From Myxococcales bacterium (GTDB lineage Bacteria > Myxococcota_A > Polyangia > Haliangiales > Haliangiaceae), in the NCBI GenBank assembly GCA_016720595.1, contig JADKKI010000006.1:124001-188000 (forward strand): a stretch of 64,000 nucleotides of DNA. Direction: 5' to 3'. The position numbers were made by a program, and so were the translations under genes. Each line of letters starts with the position of its first letter. The stretch's first letter is position 1. The notes beneath the pieces are model-generated. The model did not search any database. It was not told the DNA's origin and saw nothing but the letters and a program-made list of their open reading frames with translations. Below, piece after piece: positions 26,197 to 34,418 of this stretch.

Positions 26197-26539
26197 AGAT
26201 CCAGGGTAGCTGATCTGGGACCAGCGATCACAGGATCCAGCGGAGGCGACTACTCAGTCGGCGGCACGGGTCAGTCGAGGCGGCCCCAGCGCCGCGTCGG
26301 GCGGCGCCGCGCTGGGATCCGCGCCCGCCGTCGACAGCGTCGAGGGCCGCGCGGAGTCACCTGGTCGGATCCGTCCGGCGGGGGGGGTGGGCCTCTGGGC
26401 GCTGGACGGTCGCGGGGCCGCCCGGGCCCGCGGCGTCGGATCGCACGGGTCGGCGTCAGCGCGTCGGGTCAGGTCGATCGGCGTCGGGATCCGATCGGCG
26501 GTCGGTCGGGGGGGTCGGGGGGGGGGGGCGGGGGGGGGC
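26197..26539. other. Non-coding, G-rich, low-confidence sequence at the left edge of repeat copy B
   Basis: No gene is supported. The last 40 bp (26501-26540) are almost only G and replace sequence that in copy A carries the end of the four-helix-bundle gene and a hexamer tract. The run of eight G near 26380 has the same look. This stretch may contain base-calling or assembly faults. Confidence 0.5.
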
Positions 26540-26540
26540 G

Positions 26541-26832
26541 CGGATCCGATCCGCGAGCTCGAGCGCCTCGGCGACCTGGGCGGCTGCGAGGCTCTCGAGG
26601 GCGACCGCCTGCTGGAGCGCCGTCGTCACCTCGGCGGCCGAGCCCAGGGCGATGCGGAACAAGTGGCGGCGGTCCTTGCCGGCGCGCTGGTTCCCCTCGG
26701 AGAGGTTCTGCCCGACGCTCTGGGCGGCGCGGCGGAGCTGCTTGGTGAGCTCGGGATCCTGCGTGGCGAGCGCCTTGAGGACGGGGACGAGGGAGCGGAG
26801 GAGCTGGAGGGGTCGTAGGCTTCGAAGGTCAC
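26541..26832 (-). pseudogene. Four-helix-bundle (23S rRNA intervening-sequence type) protein, frameshifted, copy B
   Basis: GTG 26832 with AAGGAG 6 nt upstream. After MTFEAYD, four bases are missing compared with copy A (near 26805-26815), so the helices LQLLRSLVPVLKAL...NLSEGNQRAGKDRRHLFRIAL..EVTTALQQA continue in another frame. The region broken in copy A is intact here and vice versa. The 3' end dissolves into a G/C run. Both lesions should be verified before calling the gene dead. Confidence 0.7.
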
Positions 26833-27090
26833 GGGAGTCTCCTTGGTGGTCACGCCCCCTCCCGCGAAACAACCGTGACGCGCGCTGGGAACCGAGGTGC
26901 GCGCTCTCCACGCAGATCGCGCGCGCGGCGCGTGTTGTTTCGCGTTGGGGCGAATGACCACCGAGGAGGCCCTGTGACCGGAGAAGCCGTGAGCGCTCGC
27001 GACAGCGACGATCCGGGCGGTGCGTTCGGACATGCCGAGGCTAAGGCCGCGATGGAGGGGGGCGACTTGGCGGTGGGCACGCCGGCCACG
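26833..27090. other. Divergent leader of repeat copy B
   Basis: Contains the GCGAAACAAC inverted repeat (about 26877-26952). A GAGGAGG sequence is followed by GTG at 26975, giving a frame reading VTGEAVSARDSDDPGGAFG that runs on through the hairpin modules. Copy A has the same GAGGAGG-N5-GTG, but its frame soon diverges, so I do not call a gene. Confidence 0.4.
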
Positions 27091-27292
27091 AGACGCACCG
27101 TGCGCGGAGATGCCGCGACCGTCGCCGCAGAGCACCCGCGAGCTGTGCAGTTGTGGACAGCCGCGCCAGGAGGGGCGCGCCTGCCCACAAGCCGCACAGC
27201 ACGAGCCCCGTTGCGAGCGGTGGGGACAGAGTCGACGACGAGGCGATCGGACTGCGCCACCTGGGTGCCCGGTCGATGGCGCAGCCCGGCTA
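27091..27292. repeat. Repeat module B1
   Basis: About 200 bp that recurs at 27590-27790 and, on the opposite strand, at about 10800-11010 and 11195-11400. It contains the 57-nt hairpin at 27143-27199 and ends in GCGCCACCTGGGTGCCCGG next to a hexamer tract. Frames through it are open in some copies only. Confidence 0.75.
27143..27199 (+). repeat. 57-nt conserved hairpin, loop AGGAGG (copy B1)
   Basis: Same stem as at 11267-11323: CTGTGC at the left foot, GCACAG at the right foot, TGTGGACAG/CTGCCCACA in the middle, CGCGCC/GGCGCG at the top, loop AGGAGG at 27168-27173. As RNA from this strand, a perfect Shine-Dalgarno sequence would be displayed in the loop. Confidence 0.8.
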
Positions 27293-27455
27293 GCATCAGC
27301 ATCGGCATCGGCCTCGGCATCGGCGTCGGCGGCGGCATCGGCATCGGCCTCGGCGTCGGCATCGGCATCGGCCTCGGCATCGGCATCGGCGTCGGCATCG
27401 GCATCGGCATCGGCCTCGGCATCGGCATCGGCATCGGCATCGGCATCGGCATCGG
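27293..27455. repeat. Hexanucleotide tract B1 (GCATCG / GCCTCG type)
   Basis: About 160 bp of six-base units, mostly GCATCG with GCCTCG and GCGTCG variants; by frame it reads Ile-Gly, Ala-Ser or Asp-Ala dipeptides. The longest such tract here and a likely site of length variation between strains. Confidence 0.85.
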
Positions 27456-27589
27456 TCGGAACCAGCGTCGGCCGATCGAAGGGGCGACAGTGACGGTCCG
27501 TCCGCTCCGTTCCGACACCGCGAGACGCCGACCGAGCCGAGAGCGGGATGGAGCTGCGCGACGTGGCGGGGCATTCGCCCGATCCGCGA

Positions 27590-27800
27590 GACGCGCCATG
27601 CGCAGGGAGGTCGCGACCGTCATCGCAGAGCACCCGCGAGCTGTGCAGTTGTGGACAGCCGCGCCAGGAGGGGCGCGCCTGCCCACAAGCCGCACAGCGC
27701 GAGCCCCGTTGCGAGCGGTGAGGACAGTGTCGACGACGAGGCGATCTAGCTGCGCCACCCACGTGCCCGGTCGATAGCGTCACCTACGTTCCCGCTTGCA
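27590..27800. repeat. Repeat module B2 with hairpin and anchor
   Basis: Second full module; hairpin at 27641-27697 (loop AGGAGG at about 27666-27671). It ends with GCGTCACCTACGTTCCCGCTTGCACC, the complement of the anchor that borders the hexamer tracts in copy A. Confidence 0.75.
27641..27697 (+). repeat. 57-nt conserved hairpin, loop AGGAGG (copy B2)
   Basis: Identical in stem and loop to the B1 hairpin, while bases outside the 57 nt differ at several places, which suggests that the hairpin itself is under constraint or was copied recently. Confidence 0.8.
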
Positions 27801-27803
27801 CCC

Positions 27804-27955
27804 CATCGGCCTCGGCGTCGGCGATCGGCCTCGGCATCGGCATCGGCATCGGCCTCGGCCTCGGCATCGGCGTCGGCCTCGGCCTCGGCATCGGGGTCGG
27901 CCTCGGCGTCGGGCTCGGCCTCGGCGTCGGCCTCGGGCTCGGCCTCGGCGTTGGC
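27804..27955. repeat. Hexanucleotide tract B2 (GGCCTC / GGCGTC type)
   Basis: About 150 bp of imperfect six-base units of CATCGG, CCTCGG and CGTCGG. Bordered on the left by the anchor GCTTGCACC and on the right by the CCATCCCGAGC-type block (27962-28014, complementary strand). Confidence 0.85.
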
Positions 27956-27961
27956 GTCCGT

Positions 27962-28300
27962 CGCGTGACCTCCGGACCTGACCGCGCCACGCTCGCAGAA
28001 GCTCGGGATGGGGAAGGGTGGAGATGCGCAACCTGGCCCGAAGCGCGAGCCCCCTGGAGCCAGAGTCGTCTGTCGAGATGCGGCGACGGCTGGGCAGAGC
28101 GTGCACGAGCCTTCGTGCAAGACGACGCGCGTGTGAGAACGCGGGACGTCGATCGGGGCTCAGCGAGCACGAGCGCGGACGCGGGCACGATCACGATCAC
28201 GAGCACGAGCACGATCACGAGCACCTCGACATCGTCGGCGCATGCGCGTGGCCTCCGGACCTGACCGCGCCACGCTCGCAGAAGCTCGGGATGGCAGGAG
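27962..28300. repeat. Two inverted copies of the CCATCCCGAGC block around a GAGCAC/GATCAC tract
   Basis: Blocks at 27962-28014 and 28244-28300 (complement) match those at 10497 and 10685. Between them lies a short tract of GATCAC and GAGCAC units (28185-28223), a third tract type. The rest of the interval (28015-28184) shows no supported gene. Confidence 0.65.
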
Positions 28301-28324
28301 CGTCTCGAGAACTCGACCAGGCTT

Positions 28325-28413
28325 CAGCCCCTGCGGGGACTGGAAGCGCACGCTGTCCGGATGTCGGACACAAAGGGCGCGAGCTGATCGTCGTTCAGTC
28401 CCTGCGGGGGCCG
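28325..28413. repeat. Paired palindromes of copy B, diverged
   Basis: CAGCCCCTGCGGGGACTG (28325-28342) and CAGTCCCTGCGGGGGCCG (28396-28413) match the two perfect palindromes of copy A in place and spacing but have lost some symmetry. Between them the short TGTCCGGATGTCGGACA dyad is kept. Confidence 0.7.
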
Positions 28414-28698
28414 GCGCGCCCGTCGTGCGCGATCCCGACGAGGAATCGACGGTGTTGTCGCGGCGTCGTGTCGTTTTCTCTTGACCGAAATTCGCGCGCG
28501 TCGCGAACGTGCTCGACGAAGGCGTCGATCTCGTGGTGGAGGATGCGTTCTCCTGCGCGCTCCGAGAAGTAGACGTCTTCGATCGATCGTCGTCGGGTCG
28601 CGGGCGTTTGGCGCGCGCATAGCGCAGCACAGAGCCTCCGAAAACCTGGTGGTAGAAGTGATCGTGCGCGTGACAACCCACGCGTGTAGGAGGTCGTC
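28414..28698 (+). promoter_or_regulatory. Conserved leader upstream of HNH gene B
   Basis: Counterpart of 10099-10377. TTTTCTCTTGACCGA here aligns with TTTTTGCTTGACCGA in copy A. The last about 115 bp are nearly identical in both copies and end with AGGAGG (28688-28693), 5 nt before the GTG start. The divergent frame ending RRFLVGIAHDGRAGPRRD (minus strand) is the counterpart of the weak ORF in copy A. Confidence 0.45.
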
Positions 28699-29778
28699 GT
28701 GTTCGATAGCGCTGCTACGCAGGAGTTTCAGACGCAGCTCGCGGATGCCTATGCGGTCGCGTGCCGCGAGCGGGACTGGGTCAAGCTGCACGAGGAGATC
28801 GCGTCGGTCGGCAAGCAGATCGTCTGTCTCGAGGCGCGCGAGGTCGATCTGCTGCTGGAGGCGGAGGAGACCAAGCTGTACCGGCGGATGGGGTTCCCGA
28901 CGATCTACGCGTACATCGAGAGCGTGCTCCAGCACTCGCATCACGTGGCGACAGAGCGGATGCGCGTGGCGCACGAGCTGCTCGAGCTGCCGGGGATCGC
29001 CGAGGAGTTCCGCGCAGGCGGGCTGGCCTGGACCAGCGTGCGGGAGCTGACGCGCGTGGCGACGAGCAAGACGGAGGGCGCGTGGCTCGAGGCCGCCGAG
29101 GGCAAGATCTCGACGGACATCCAGCAGCTGGTGCGCGGCAAGACCAAGGGCGACCTGCCGGGGGATCCCGTCGACCCGAAGAAGATCCGGCATCGGATCG
29201 TGCTGGAGGGCATCTCCGAAGAGGCGCTGATGCTGCTCAAGCTGGCGCGGAACGCCGCCGCTGACGCGAAGGGCGGAGCGTGCACCGACGACGAGCTGGT
29301 GCGCGCGCTCGCTGCGGCGATGCTCGCGCCGGCGGGTGATGTGCCCGGAAAGCCGCGGCATCAGATCGCGACGACGACCTGCCGCGCGTGCAAGCAAGCG
29401 CACCGTGTGGGTGCCGGGATGGAGATCGCGGTCTCGCCGCAGGAGCTGGAGCGCGTGCAGTGCGACTCGGAGGACATCGGCGATCTCGAGAGCGAGGAAC
29501 CGGGGCGCAAGCTGCAGAAGTCGATCCCGGACGCCACACGCCGCAAGGTGTTCGTCCGGGACAAGCACCGGTGCGTGGTGCCGGGTTGTCGCTCCACGCG
29601 GTTCCTCGAGGCGCACCACGTGAGGCCGCGCTCCGAAGGCGGACGTCACGAGCTCCGAAACCTCTGTCTGTTGTGCGATGCGCACCATCTCCAGCTTCAC
29701 GAGGGCGTGATCTCGATCCGTGGCTTCGCGCCTGATCAGCTGGTGTTCGAGCTGCCGCTCGCGCACGGCGGGGACTGA
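28699..29778 (+). CDS. HNH endonuclease with DUF222-like N-terminal region (copy B)
   Basis: 359 residues, same length as copy A and no gaps between them. All HNH and zinc ligands are kept (CRAC 228-231, Cys292, Cys297, HH 306-307, CLLC 323-326, DAHH). The C-terminal tail LVFELPLAHGGD ends with a TGA that is part of the palindrome family (GGGGACTGA). Most differences from copy A are conservative, consistent with both genes having been functional since they separated. Starts at GTG with a perfect ribosome site. Confidence 0.85.
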   Translation: MFDSAATQEFQTQLADAYAVACRERDWVKLHEEIASVGKQIVCLEAREVDLLLEAEETKLYRRMGFPTIYAYIESVLQHSHHVATERMRVAHELLELPGIAEEFRAGGLAWTSVRELTRVATSKTEGAWLEAAEGKISTDIQQLVRGKTKGDLPGDPVDPKKIRHRIVLEGISEEALMLLKLARNAAADAKGGACTDDELVRALAAAMLAPAGDVPGKPRHQIATTTCRACKQAHRVGAGMEIAVSPQELERVQCDSEDIGDLESEEPGRKLQKSIPDATRRKVFVRDKHRCVVPGCRSTRFLEAHHVRPRSEGGRHELRNLCLLCDAHHLQLHEGVISIRGFAPDQLVFELPLAHGGD

Positions 29779-29786
29779 GGCGCGAT

Positions 29787-29804
29787 CAGTCCCTGCGGGG
29801 ACTG
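29787..29804. repeat. 18-bp palindrome after HNH gene B
   Basis: CAGTCCCTGCGGGGACTG, same position relative to the stop codon as in copy A. It is followed by CTGACAACCGAACAG, also shared with copy A. Confidence 0.75.
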
Positions 29805-29857
29805 GATCTCTGACAACCGAACAGATGAACGAAGGTTGGCCGCTGCGCCTGTGATGC

Positions 29858-30109
<252 letters not shown>

Positions 30110-30126
30110 TGGCTCGGTGACCCGGG

Positions 30127-30247
30127 TGCTCGTACTCGTGCTCGTGCTCGTGCTCGAGATCCGCGGCACCGTACCCAACAATCTGGTGTTCGAGCTTCCG
30201 CTCGCGCACCGCGGGGACTGAGGCGCGATCAGTCCCTGCGGGGACTG
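30127..30247 (+). repeat. Second duplicated HNH 3' tail with palindrome
   Basis: A short GTGCTC tract, then codons for EIRGTVPNNLVFELPLAHRGD (in part) ending with TGA at 30219-30221, then the palindrome CAGTCCCTGCGGGGACTG at 30230-30247 and the GACAACCGAACAG block. A copy of the last about 25 codons of the HNH gene plus its downstream site. Confidence 0.75.
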
Positions 30248-30322
30248 GATCTCTGACAACCGAACAGGTGAACGAAGGTTGGTCGCTGCGCCTGTGATTC
30301 GTGGTTGCCGCGATCACGATCC

Positions 30323-30480
30323 GGTGCTGGTGCTGGTACCGGTGCTCGCGATCCGCGGCTCAGCGCCGGACGTTCTGGTCTTCGAGCTTCTGCTCACGCA
30401 CCGCGGGGACTGAGGCGCGATCAGTCGCTGTGGGGACCGGGCCGCTGACAACCGAACAGGTGAACGCAGGATCGGGCGCG
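30323..30480 (+). repeat. Third duplicated HNH 3' tail with a decayed palindrome
   Basis: Again a short GTGCTG tract, then codons for AIRGSAPDVLVFELLLTHRGD (in part) and TGA at 30411-30413, then the degenerate palindrome CAGTCGCTGTGGGGACCG (30422-30439) and GACAACCGAACAG. It marks the right edge of the element; the GFA gene follows. Confidence 0.75.
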
Positions 30481-30501
30481 CGATTCGCAGACTGCCGCGC
30501 G

Positions 30502-30939
30502 CTACTCGGCGTCCGGCGTGGAATCGCTCGCGCCCCACTCGGGACCCGATGAGCGCTCCACGAAGTAGCGGGCGCCTTCGGCGTCGCGCTCCCAGTCGGC
30601 TCGCGAGTCGTAGAAGATGTGGTTCGTGATGCCCGCGCCCAGCGGATCGTCGAGCGTGCCGGCGGTGAGGAACACGTTGTGCTCGTCCTCCTCGGCCGGC
30701 AGCGGCGTTCCGCAGGTCTTGCAGCGGGTGATCGTGTAGGTCGGTCGGAGCGCGTAGGTGATCCGGTGGTCCTCGCCGCTGAGCCAGTGAAACCGCGCGC
30801 GGGGGACGACGAGGATGGTGTTGCCGGTGGCCCCGCTCGTCTTGCGGCAGTTCGAGCAGTGGCACATCCAGATGCCATCGAAGTCACCCTCGATCTCGTA
30901 GGTGAGCGCACCGCACAGGCAGCTTCCTCTCCGTCGCAT
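30502..30939 (-). CDS. GFA / CENP-V family zinc protein
   Basis: 145 residues. The zinc pattern is complete: CLCGAL near the N-terminus, CHCSNCRKTSG in the middle and CKTCGTPLP later, as in GFA-domain proteins related to the glutathione-dependent formaldehyde-activating enzyme. Most members have no proven substrate. Encoded downstream of the ferritin/CDGSH gene (33 bp) on the same strand and probably co-transcribed. Confidence 0.9.
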   Translation of the reverse strand: MRRRGSCLCGALTYEIEGDFDGIWMCHCSNCRKTSGATGNTILVVPRARFHWLSGEDHRITYALRPTYTITRCKTCGTPLPAEEDEHNVFLTAGTLDDPLGAGITNHIFYDSRADWERDAEGARYFVERSSGPEWGASDSTPDAE

Positions 30940-30972
30940 GGCGCCGACAGTACCCGAGGCTGCGCGCGTGGT

Positions 30973-32916
30973 TCAGGTCGACTTGAAGCCGATCTTCGCG
31001 TGGGTGCCGTCGCAGAACGGCTTCTTGCTGCTGCCGCCGCACCGGCACAGCCGCGCCTCCTGGATCCGCGCCACCATCCGGCCCGTGCCGCTGGTGATCT
31101 CGAGGTTGCCGCGGATCTGGAGCGGGCCGTCGGTCTGGGGATCGATCGCGAGGGGGCCGTCGCGAACCTCGAGCATCTCGGTGTCCTTGCCGGTGGCGGG
31201 CTCGCCGCTCGCGGCGAAGGCGACCTCGTGATGCGAGCCATCGCAGAACGGCTTGTGCTTGGAGGCGCCGCAGCGGCAGAGCGTGGCGCGGAAGCCGGCG
31301 GGGGCGCCGTTCAAGATCAGCTCGCCGCGCACGGCGTACGGGCCGGCCTCGCGGACGGAGATCAGGTTGACGGGTGGAGCGGCCTCGTTGGGGTGGCCGT
31401 CCTTGCGCTCGTAGCGGATCGCGCCGGAGGGGCAGACGTGAGCGATGCCGGCGAGCAGCTCCACGTCCATGGCATCGGGGTGGATCCACGGTCCCTGGAC
31501 GTTCGCGAGGAACACGCCGGGAGCTCCGGTGACGCAGTGGCGTGAGTGGATGCACTTCACGCCCTCGTAGATCAGCGTGAGGTCTTTGCCCTCGATGCGA
31601 TCGATGCCGTCGGTGCTGATCGGCGCGGGGGGAGCGATCGGGAGGGAGACGCGGGGGGCCTTGGGGGCGAGCTCGCGCTGGGCGGTGGCGAAGCCGGCCG
31701 TCGCGCGCTGAGCGAGCTCGGTGAGCATGCGGTGGGCGGTGGTGGCGCGCTCGTCTCTGGAGGTGGCGAGCTGTGCGGAGACCGCGGTCATCTCGGCGAG
31801 GCGCTCGATGAAGAAGCGCGCGGCGCTCGCACCGGCCGGGACGGCGCCGGCCTCGCGGAGGGCGGTGAACGACATGCCTGCGTTGCAGTCGGGGTTCGAA
31901 GGGCCGGCGGGGAGGCGGGCGGCGCGCTCGGCGATCGGAGTGATGGCGCGCATGAGGCCGAGAGCGAGATCGACGACGAGGGTCTTCTCGGGAGAGGGCC
32001 GCGGGATGGTGTACGCGTAGGCGATCAGGCGGAGCATCAGTGCATAGCCGGTGTTGGCGAGATCGACCGTGATCGCGGCGGTCTCGTCCTCGATCCACAC
32101 GCGGCCCTCGGCGCGCAGCGGGCGGCGGAGGACGGGGTTGTGGGCGGCGGGGAAGGCGGGCTTGAAGGCGGGGTTCGCGGCGTGGAGGGCGGCGAGCTCG
32201 GTGCGGATGGCCACGAAGCGGGCGAAGTGCGAGTCCTCGGCATGCTCGGGCGCGCCTTCTCCCTGTTCGACGATCGCGGCGAAGGCGGCGAGGGCGGTCT
32301 TCAGGCAGATCACGGGCTTGCCAGCGATCCGGCTCTCGGCGGGAGACAGCTGGAGCGCGGGGTCTCCGCAGAACGCGGCGGTCTCGCCGTGCAGGGCGAC
32401 GAAGGCGCGGAGGCCAGCGCCGAGCTCGGCGTAGAACGCGCCGACGGTGTCGTAGTCGATCGCCATCGGGGTGAGGCGGCGCGCGGAGGTGCCGCGGGAG
32501 AAGGCGAAGGCCGGTGCGAAGTCGGCGCCCTCGCGCTCGGTGGAGCCAACGGGGCGCTCGAGGTGGATGAAGTGCTGCAGGACCTCGGTGTTGAACGGCG
32601 CGAGCTTGACCACCACGCCGGCGGGCAGCAGGCCCGGGTCGAGGGGGAAGTTGCCGCGGCCGAAGCGCGGAGCGCCGCCGAGGGCGGAGGTGATGTTCCA
32701 CACCGCGGTGAGGTGGGCCATCTCCTCGATCGAGATCTGGAGGATGGTCTGGCGCCAGCGCTCGACGGCGGCGGCCTCGGTGGGAGTGAGGCCCTCCGCC
32801 TCGCCACGCTTGAGGCTGAAGGCGGCGTAGAGGTACGTGCACATGAGGTTGTGCTCGAGCTCTGCGGCCTCGTAGAGCAAGTGGAGGAGATGCTCGCGGG
32901 TCGGGGCGTCGCTCAT
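30973..32916 (-). CDS. Fusion: ferritin-like (VioB-type) domain, single-cluster ferredoxin domain and two CDGSH iron-sulfur domains
   Basis: 647 residues from ATG 32916. N-terminal ferritin-like domain with ELEHN (Glu19, Glu21, His22) and EEMAH (64-68), the ExxH iron-ligand pattern of the VioB/iminophenyl-pyruvate synthase-like group. Around 450-520, CIHSRHCVTGAPGVF and HVCPSGA form the Fer4_19-type ferredoxin domain. Two CDGSH domains follow, CRCGASKHKPFCDGSH (about 542-557) and CRCGGSSKKPFCDGTH (about 620-636), each with the three Cys plus His ligand set. It may join a di-iron site to electron-transfer clusters in one chain. Reaction unknown. Confidence 0.85.
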   Translation of the reverse strand: MSDAPTREHLLHLLYEAAELEHNLMCTYLYAAFSLKRGEAEGLTPTEAAAVERWRQTILQISIEEMAHLTAVWNITSALGGAPRFGRGNFPLDPGLLPAGVVVKLAPFNTEVLQHFIHLERPVGSTEREGADFAPAFAFSRGTSARRLTPMAIDYDTVGAFYAELGAGLRAFVALHGETAAFCGDPALQLSPAESRIAGKPVICLKTALAAFAAIVEQGEGAPEHAEDSHFARFVAIRTELAALHAANPAFKPAFPAAHNPVLRRPLRAEGRVWIEDETAAITVDLANTGYALMLRLIAYAYTIPRPSPEKTLVVDLALGLMRAITPIAERAARLPAGPSNPDCNAGMSFTALREAGAVPAGASAARFFIERLAEMTAVSAQLATSRDERATTAHRMLTELAQRATAGFATAQRELAPKAPRVSLPIAPPAPISTDGIDRIEGKDLTLIYEGVKCIHSRHCVTGAPGVFLANVQGPWIHPDAMDVELLAGIAHVCPSGAIRYERKDGHPNEAAPPVNLISVREAGPYAVRGELILNGAPAGFRATLCRCGASKHKPFCDGSHHEVAFAASGEPATGKDTEMLEVRDGPLAIDPQTDGPLQIRGNLEITSGTGRMVARIQEARLCRCGGSSKKPFCDGTHAKIGFKST

Positions 32917-33001
32917 CGAGGAGCCACTTTGCTCCAGAATCGCGTCGTTCGAAATCGCAGGCGGCCTCTCAGATCGGGGAGGTCGTGATACGACGCTGAC
33001 C

Positions 33002-33880
33002 ATGATTCTCGTCCATGGTGGAGCTGGGGAGGTCGCGCCGGATCGGCACGATCGGATGCGCGCTGGAGTTCGTGCAGCGGCGGCGGCCGGGAAGGCCCTG
33101 CTCGATCGCGGAGGAACAGCGCTCGATGCAGTGGTCGCCGCGGTGCGCGTGCTCGAGGATGACCCGGAGTTCGGCGCGGGGCTCGGCTCGGCGCTGACAC
33201 GCGAGGGCACGGTGGAGACGTGTGCGTCGGTGATGGATGGAGCGCGCCAGAAGGCCGGTGCGGTGGCGGCGGTGCAGGATCTGGGGCAGCCGGTGATCGT
33301 GGCGCGTGCGGTGCTCGAGATCGGCGAGCACGTGATGCTCGCGGGGCCCGCGGCGCAGCGGTATGCGGCGGAGATCGGGATGTCGCCGGCGCCGGCGGGA
33401 TCGCTGGTGACGCAGCGCTCGATGGCGCAGCATCGCGAGGCGCAGCAGGGTGGAGCCACACGGCTCGCGAACGAGGGTGGTGGCGTGGGCGCGGTGGCGC
33501 GGGATGCGAAGGGCGGCTTCGCGTCGGCGACCTCGACGGGCGGGACGATCTATCGTCGCGCGGGGTGCATCGATGACTCGGCGGTCCCGGGTATCGGCTC
33601 GTGGGCGGACGAGGAGTGTGCGGTGTCCACGAGTGGTGGTGAGGCGCTGTTCAAGGTCGCGCTCGCGCACGAGATCGCGATGCGGGTGAAGCTCGGTGCG
33701 GGGCTGCGCAAGGCGATCAAGGAGAGCCTCAAAGAGCTGAAGAAGATGGCGCCGGAGGGCTTCGCGGGCGCGATCGCGGTGGACAAGGATTCGTGGCTCG
33801 CGATGCAGATCGGGCCCGCGATGCCGGTGGCGTGGTTCGATGCGATGGGGCCGAACGACGCGATCGGGTTCCCGTACTGA
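33002..33880 (+). CDS. Ntn-type isoaspartyl peptidase / L-asparaginase homologue lacking the catalytic Thr
   Basis: 292 residues. Family landmarks are present: ILVHGGAGE at the N-terminus, TALDAVVAAV, the substrate-site TSTGG (177-181) and SGGEALF. The autoprocessing and nucleophile site, normally GTVGAVA, reads GGVGAVA: position 161 is Gly instead of Thr. Without Thr the precursor should not self-cleave or hydrolyse beta-aspartyl bonds, so this is probably a pseudoenzyme, unless the base call is wrong. Divergent from the ferritin/CDGSH gene. Confidence 0.85.
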   Translation: MILVHGGAGEVAPDRHDRMRAGVRAAAAAGKALLDRGGTALDAVVAAVRVLEDDPEFGAGLGSALTREGTVETCASVMDGARQKAGAVAAVQDLGQPVIVARAVLEIGEHVMLAGPAAQRYAAEIGMSPAPAGSLVTQRSMAQHREAQQGGATRLANEGGGVGAVARDAKGGFASATSTGGTIYRRAGCIDDSAVPGIGSWADEECAVSTSGGEALFKVALAHEIAMRVKLGAGLRKAIKESLKELKKMAPEGFAGAIAVDKDSWLAMQIGPAMPVAWFDAMGPNDAIGFPY

Positions 33881-33884
33881 GATC

Positions 33885-34418
33885 CTAGGCGCGCTCGGGA
33901 CGGACGAGCGCGGCGATGCCGACGCCGATGCCGGCGATCGCGGGGATCAGGAGCATGTGAGCGCCGGGCATGAGCGCGATCGTCATGCCCTTCACGTCGG
34001 CCTCGACGAGGGCGTAGGCGATCGCGTAGTGCAGGCCGATCCAGGTGGCGAGCGCGACGAGCCCTACCAGGAGGGAGGCGGCGGCGAGGCCACGTCCCAG
34101 TCGCTTGCGGGCGATGGCGACGAGGCCCACGGCCACGAGGAGCAGGGCGGGAGCGAACGCCGCGACCGCCCACTTGAGGTAGTCGGCGACCATCTTGACG
34201 TCGTCGCGGGTGTCGCGGACGTCCGTGGGGAGGCGCTTCTCGATGAAGCCGGGGAGCTTGCGATCGAGCGCGCCGTGGGTCTTCTCGAGGCCGAACGAGA
34301 GCTCCTTCGCGGACAGCGTGATGCCGACCGGGCCCTTGCGCAGCTCGGCGAGAGGCATGACCACGCCGATCAGGCCGGCGAGTCCGAGCAGGATCAGCAC
34401 GTGCTTCGCGACCTTCAT
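33885..34418 (-). CDS. Membrane protein coupled to a Ser/Thr kinase gene
   Basis: 177 residues from ATG 34418, overlapping the kinase stop as ATGA. About four TM helices: one N-terminal (HVLILLGLAGLIGVVMPLA), a soluble loop (about 30-75), then three more (AVAAFAPALLLVAVGLVAI, LAAASLLVGLVALATWIG, HMLLIPAIAGIGVGIAALV). Family unknown; the coupling suggests that it works with, or is phosphorylated by, the kinase. Confidence 0.7.
   Translation of the reverse strand: MKVAKHVLILLGLAGLIGVVMPLAELRKGPVGITLSAKELSFGLEKTHGALDRKLPGFIEKRLPTDVRDTRDDVKMVADYLKWAVAAFAPALLLVAVGLVAIARKRLGRGLAAASLLVGLVALATWIGLHYAIAYALVEADVKGMTIALMPGAHMLLIPAIAGIGVGIAALVRPERA

Noticed and set aside
26875..27777. A 300-residue frame across modules B1 and B2 with Ile-Gly repeats
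   Set aside because: The same DNA in copy A does not keep this frame; the openness is explained by period-six tracts and high G+C.
27293..27955. CRISPR-like array
   Set aside because: The repeats are six bases long and contiguous; there are no unique spacers and no cas genes.
27962..28014. SRP-RNA-like motif (GTCAGGTCCGGAGG on the complementary strand)
   Set aside because: Only about 10 bases match the conserved SRP core; the motif recurs in four repeat blocks and does not fold like 4.5S RNA.
31546..32988. A long Gly/Glu-rich frame opposite the ferritin/CDGSH gene
   Set aside because: Low-complexity antisense product of a high-GC gene; the minus strand carries clear metal-binding motifs.
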